Source: Monoglobus sp964617455 (GTDB lineage Bacteria > Bacillota > Clostridia > Monoglobales > Monoglobaceae). From it: a stretch of DNA of 64,000 nucleotides. The stretch covers positions 32,828 through 96,827 of the forward strand of contig CAZTYF010000006.1 in assembly GCA_964617455.1 (NCBI GenBank), in the 5' to 3' direction. Below, piece by piece: positions 63,025 to 64,000 of this stretch. Made by a program: the position numbers and the translations under genes. The notes beneath the pieces are model-generated. The model was not told where the DNA came from. It searched no databases and saw only the letters and a program-made list of their open reading frames with translations. Position 1 is the stretch's first letter, and every line of letters starts with the position of its first letter.

Positions 63025-64000
63025 ATCTATAGCTTTTAAGAGAAATTTTTCTAAACAGTACAAGGGATTTTCCCAGAAAAATCAAAATTTTTTATGATAA
63101 TTAATTGCAAACCTGTCCAAAGTTTCGACACAGACAAGTGTACTTTTGCAAATTGTTTTCAACGTGGTTGGAGTATTAATTTACTAATTTGTTCCGGAGA
63201 GACGAAGGGACTCGGCTTCTAATTTCCAAAATAAAAAATACCGGAGACTACATCGGTAAGTTGGACTCAGTTACCGAAGGCGATAGGCTACCCGGCAATG
63301 TAACATTGCTGCCTTGCCGCAGCTTTACATTGTATCTTCCATAGCATAAGTTTCACTGCCGGTGTAACCGTGCTATTGATAATACCACATACACCCCCGC
63401 CAAATATTAGTTTTATTTGGGAAACCATATCATACTTGTGGCGCAAAATATTCCGCATCTTTGTCTTGCCGAGAGAAGCCCGAACAAATCAAGGAAAAAG
63501 GAACGGTATGATATAAAAAAATCGAACCTATCTTTGAACCGATACGACCGATGCGGTAAACAAGGCGGCCACAAGCGAGGCACCGAGAAACGATTTGAGG
63601 CGGTTCGGGCGGTTAGGCCCGAGTTATTGAAACAGGCATTATGAAACCAGTCAGCGGCTTGATACTGCCCGGTAGGCTCGAAAAACACCACAGAAACATT
63701 ATATACGACATAAAGCGGCAGATAGGCGTGGATCTTGCGGTGGGAGACAAGTGCCCCACCATAGCGAGGCGGAGGAATTCTCCTTTGTTTTATTTTTTTT
63801 GCACACACATTATAACACAAAACGAAGTTTCCGTATATTTTTTAGCCGATAGGTTTAGCTGGGAGTTTACCTCCCGACCGAATCTGTCGGGATGTAACAC
63901 ATCTATTGTAAACCTACACCGAAATAGGGAGAGGGTCCAAAAATATGTTATGATACAATAGATATGTTACAAAAAAAGAAGAAAAACGACCTCGAAAGTG
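63025..64000. other. Region without recognised genes; hairpin-rich
   Basis: No frame here has a family signature, and the longest ones lack good ribosome-binding sites. Several hairpins occur: GCAATGT/ACATTGC near 63293-63307, CGGGC/GCCCG near 63607-63622, and GGTGGG/CCCACC near 63738-63761. A TATAAT on the minus strand near 63811 precedes an AAAGGAG. A 56-codon minus-strand frame (about 63459-63289) encodes a hydrophobic peptide starting MRNILRHKYD. A TATGATACAAT -10-like sequence and an ATG (63964) lie at the window edge. It may hold a structured RNA or decayed mobile DNA. Confidence 0.4.

Noticed and set aside
63413..63820. 135-codon minus-strand frame
   Set aside because: Its composition is Arg/Phe/Cys-rich without a family pattern, and its start lacks convincing translation signals. 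Left as unexplained sequence.
63200..64000. An IscB/HEARO or TnpB element at the right edge
   Set aside because: Short phrases such as GVDLAV look RuvC-like, but the frame is only about 100 codons and no other conserved block or guide-RNA feature could be shown.

Overview
The window looks like a chromosome segment of an anaerobic member of the Clostridia (Bacillota). The support is MurJ and SpoVB-type flippases, a type III glutamine synthetase, a GTP-type PEP carboxykinase, MtaB, S-layer-homology (SLH) surface proteins, a cohesin/dockerin pair, many copper-amine-oxidase-N-like 'stalk' domains, and a Firmicutes-style type VII secretion locus. Genus cannot be fixed from the sequence. No rRNA, tRNA or CRISPR array was recognised.

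Layout. 0.1-5.9 kb (+): an envelope polysaccharide operon with murJ, an O-antigen-ligase-like polymerase, a GT4 glycosyltransferase and two DUF4330 proteins. 5.9-6.7 kb: mosaic hairpin repeats and a candidate small RNA. 6.7-9.8 kb (-): McrBC-like restriction. 9.9-13.3 kb (-): a dockerin protein followed by a cohesin-SLH protein, like a minimal cellulosome-type attachment pair. 13.6-16.2 kb (+): apbE, an MntA antitoxin with a deleted HepT, and an amidohydrolase. 16.2-25.8 kb (-): a 4-TM protein and LCP ligase, stalk protein, NAD synthetase, mtaB, a recQ stub, ppx/gppA, a DNRLRE surface protein and gap. 26.0-28.8 kb (+): SpoVB-like flippase, mazG, rqcP. 29.0-33.1 kb (+): nitrogen genes (GS III and an Amt-PII fusion), each behind a terminator-like hairpin in its leader. 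33.3-39.2 kb (+): an orphan response regulator, a double-domain D,D-carboxypeptidase, PEPCK and a PAP2 phosphatase.

39.6-61.5 kb (-) is a long co-directional, visibly more AT-rich cluster centred on type VII secretion. From the promoter-proximal end it encodes an EssC-type triple ATPase, a YukD/EsaB-like ubiquitin fold, five WXG100-family proteins, a WXG-like/LXG-like candidate substrate, two DUF4176 proteins, a membrane PP2C phosphatase, a stalk protein, two degenerate PP2C-like membrane proteins, a membrane Ser/Thr kinase, a DUF975 protein, two stalk paralogues and a PPC-repeat/SLH surface protein. No EsaA, EssA or canonical EssB is visible. A kinase/phosphatase module occupies that place.

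The most notable signal is just upstream of essC. A tyrosine recombinase gene (61685-62761) is flanked by a perfect 29-bp inverted repeat whose 28-bp core has the 11-6-11 layout of a tyrosine-recombinase crossover site. The two 6-bp centres are reverse complements, the geometry that gives inversion. Inside the cassette a promoter-like sequence points outward to the right and runs straight into a strong terminator just outside the cassette. After inversion the same promoter would point into essC. I infer a self-encoded ON/OFF switch for the type VII cluster, shown here in the OFF orientation. The last kilobase (63.0-64.0 kb) holds no gene I can recognise.
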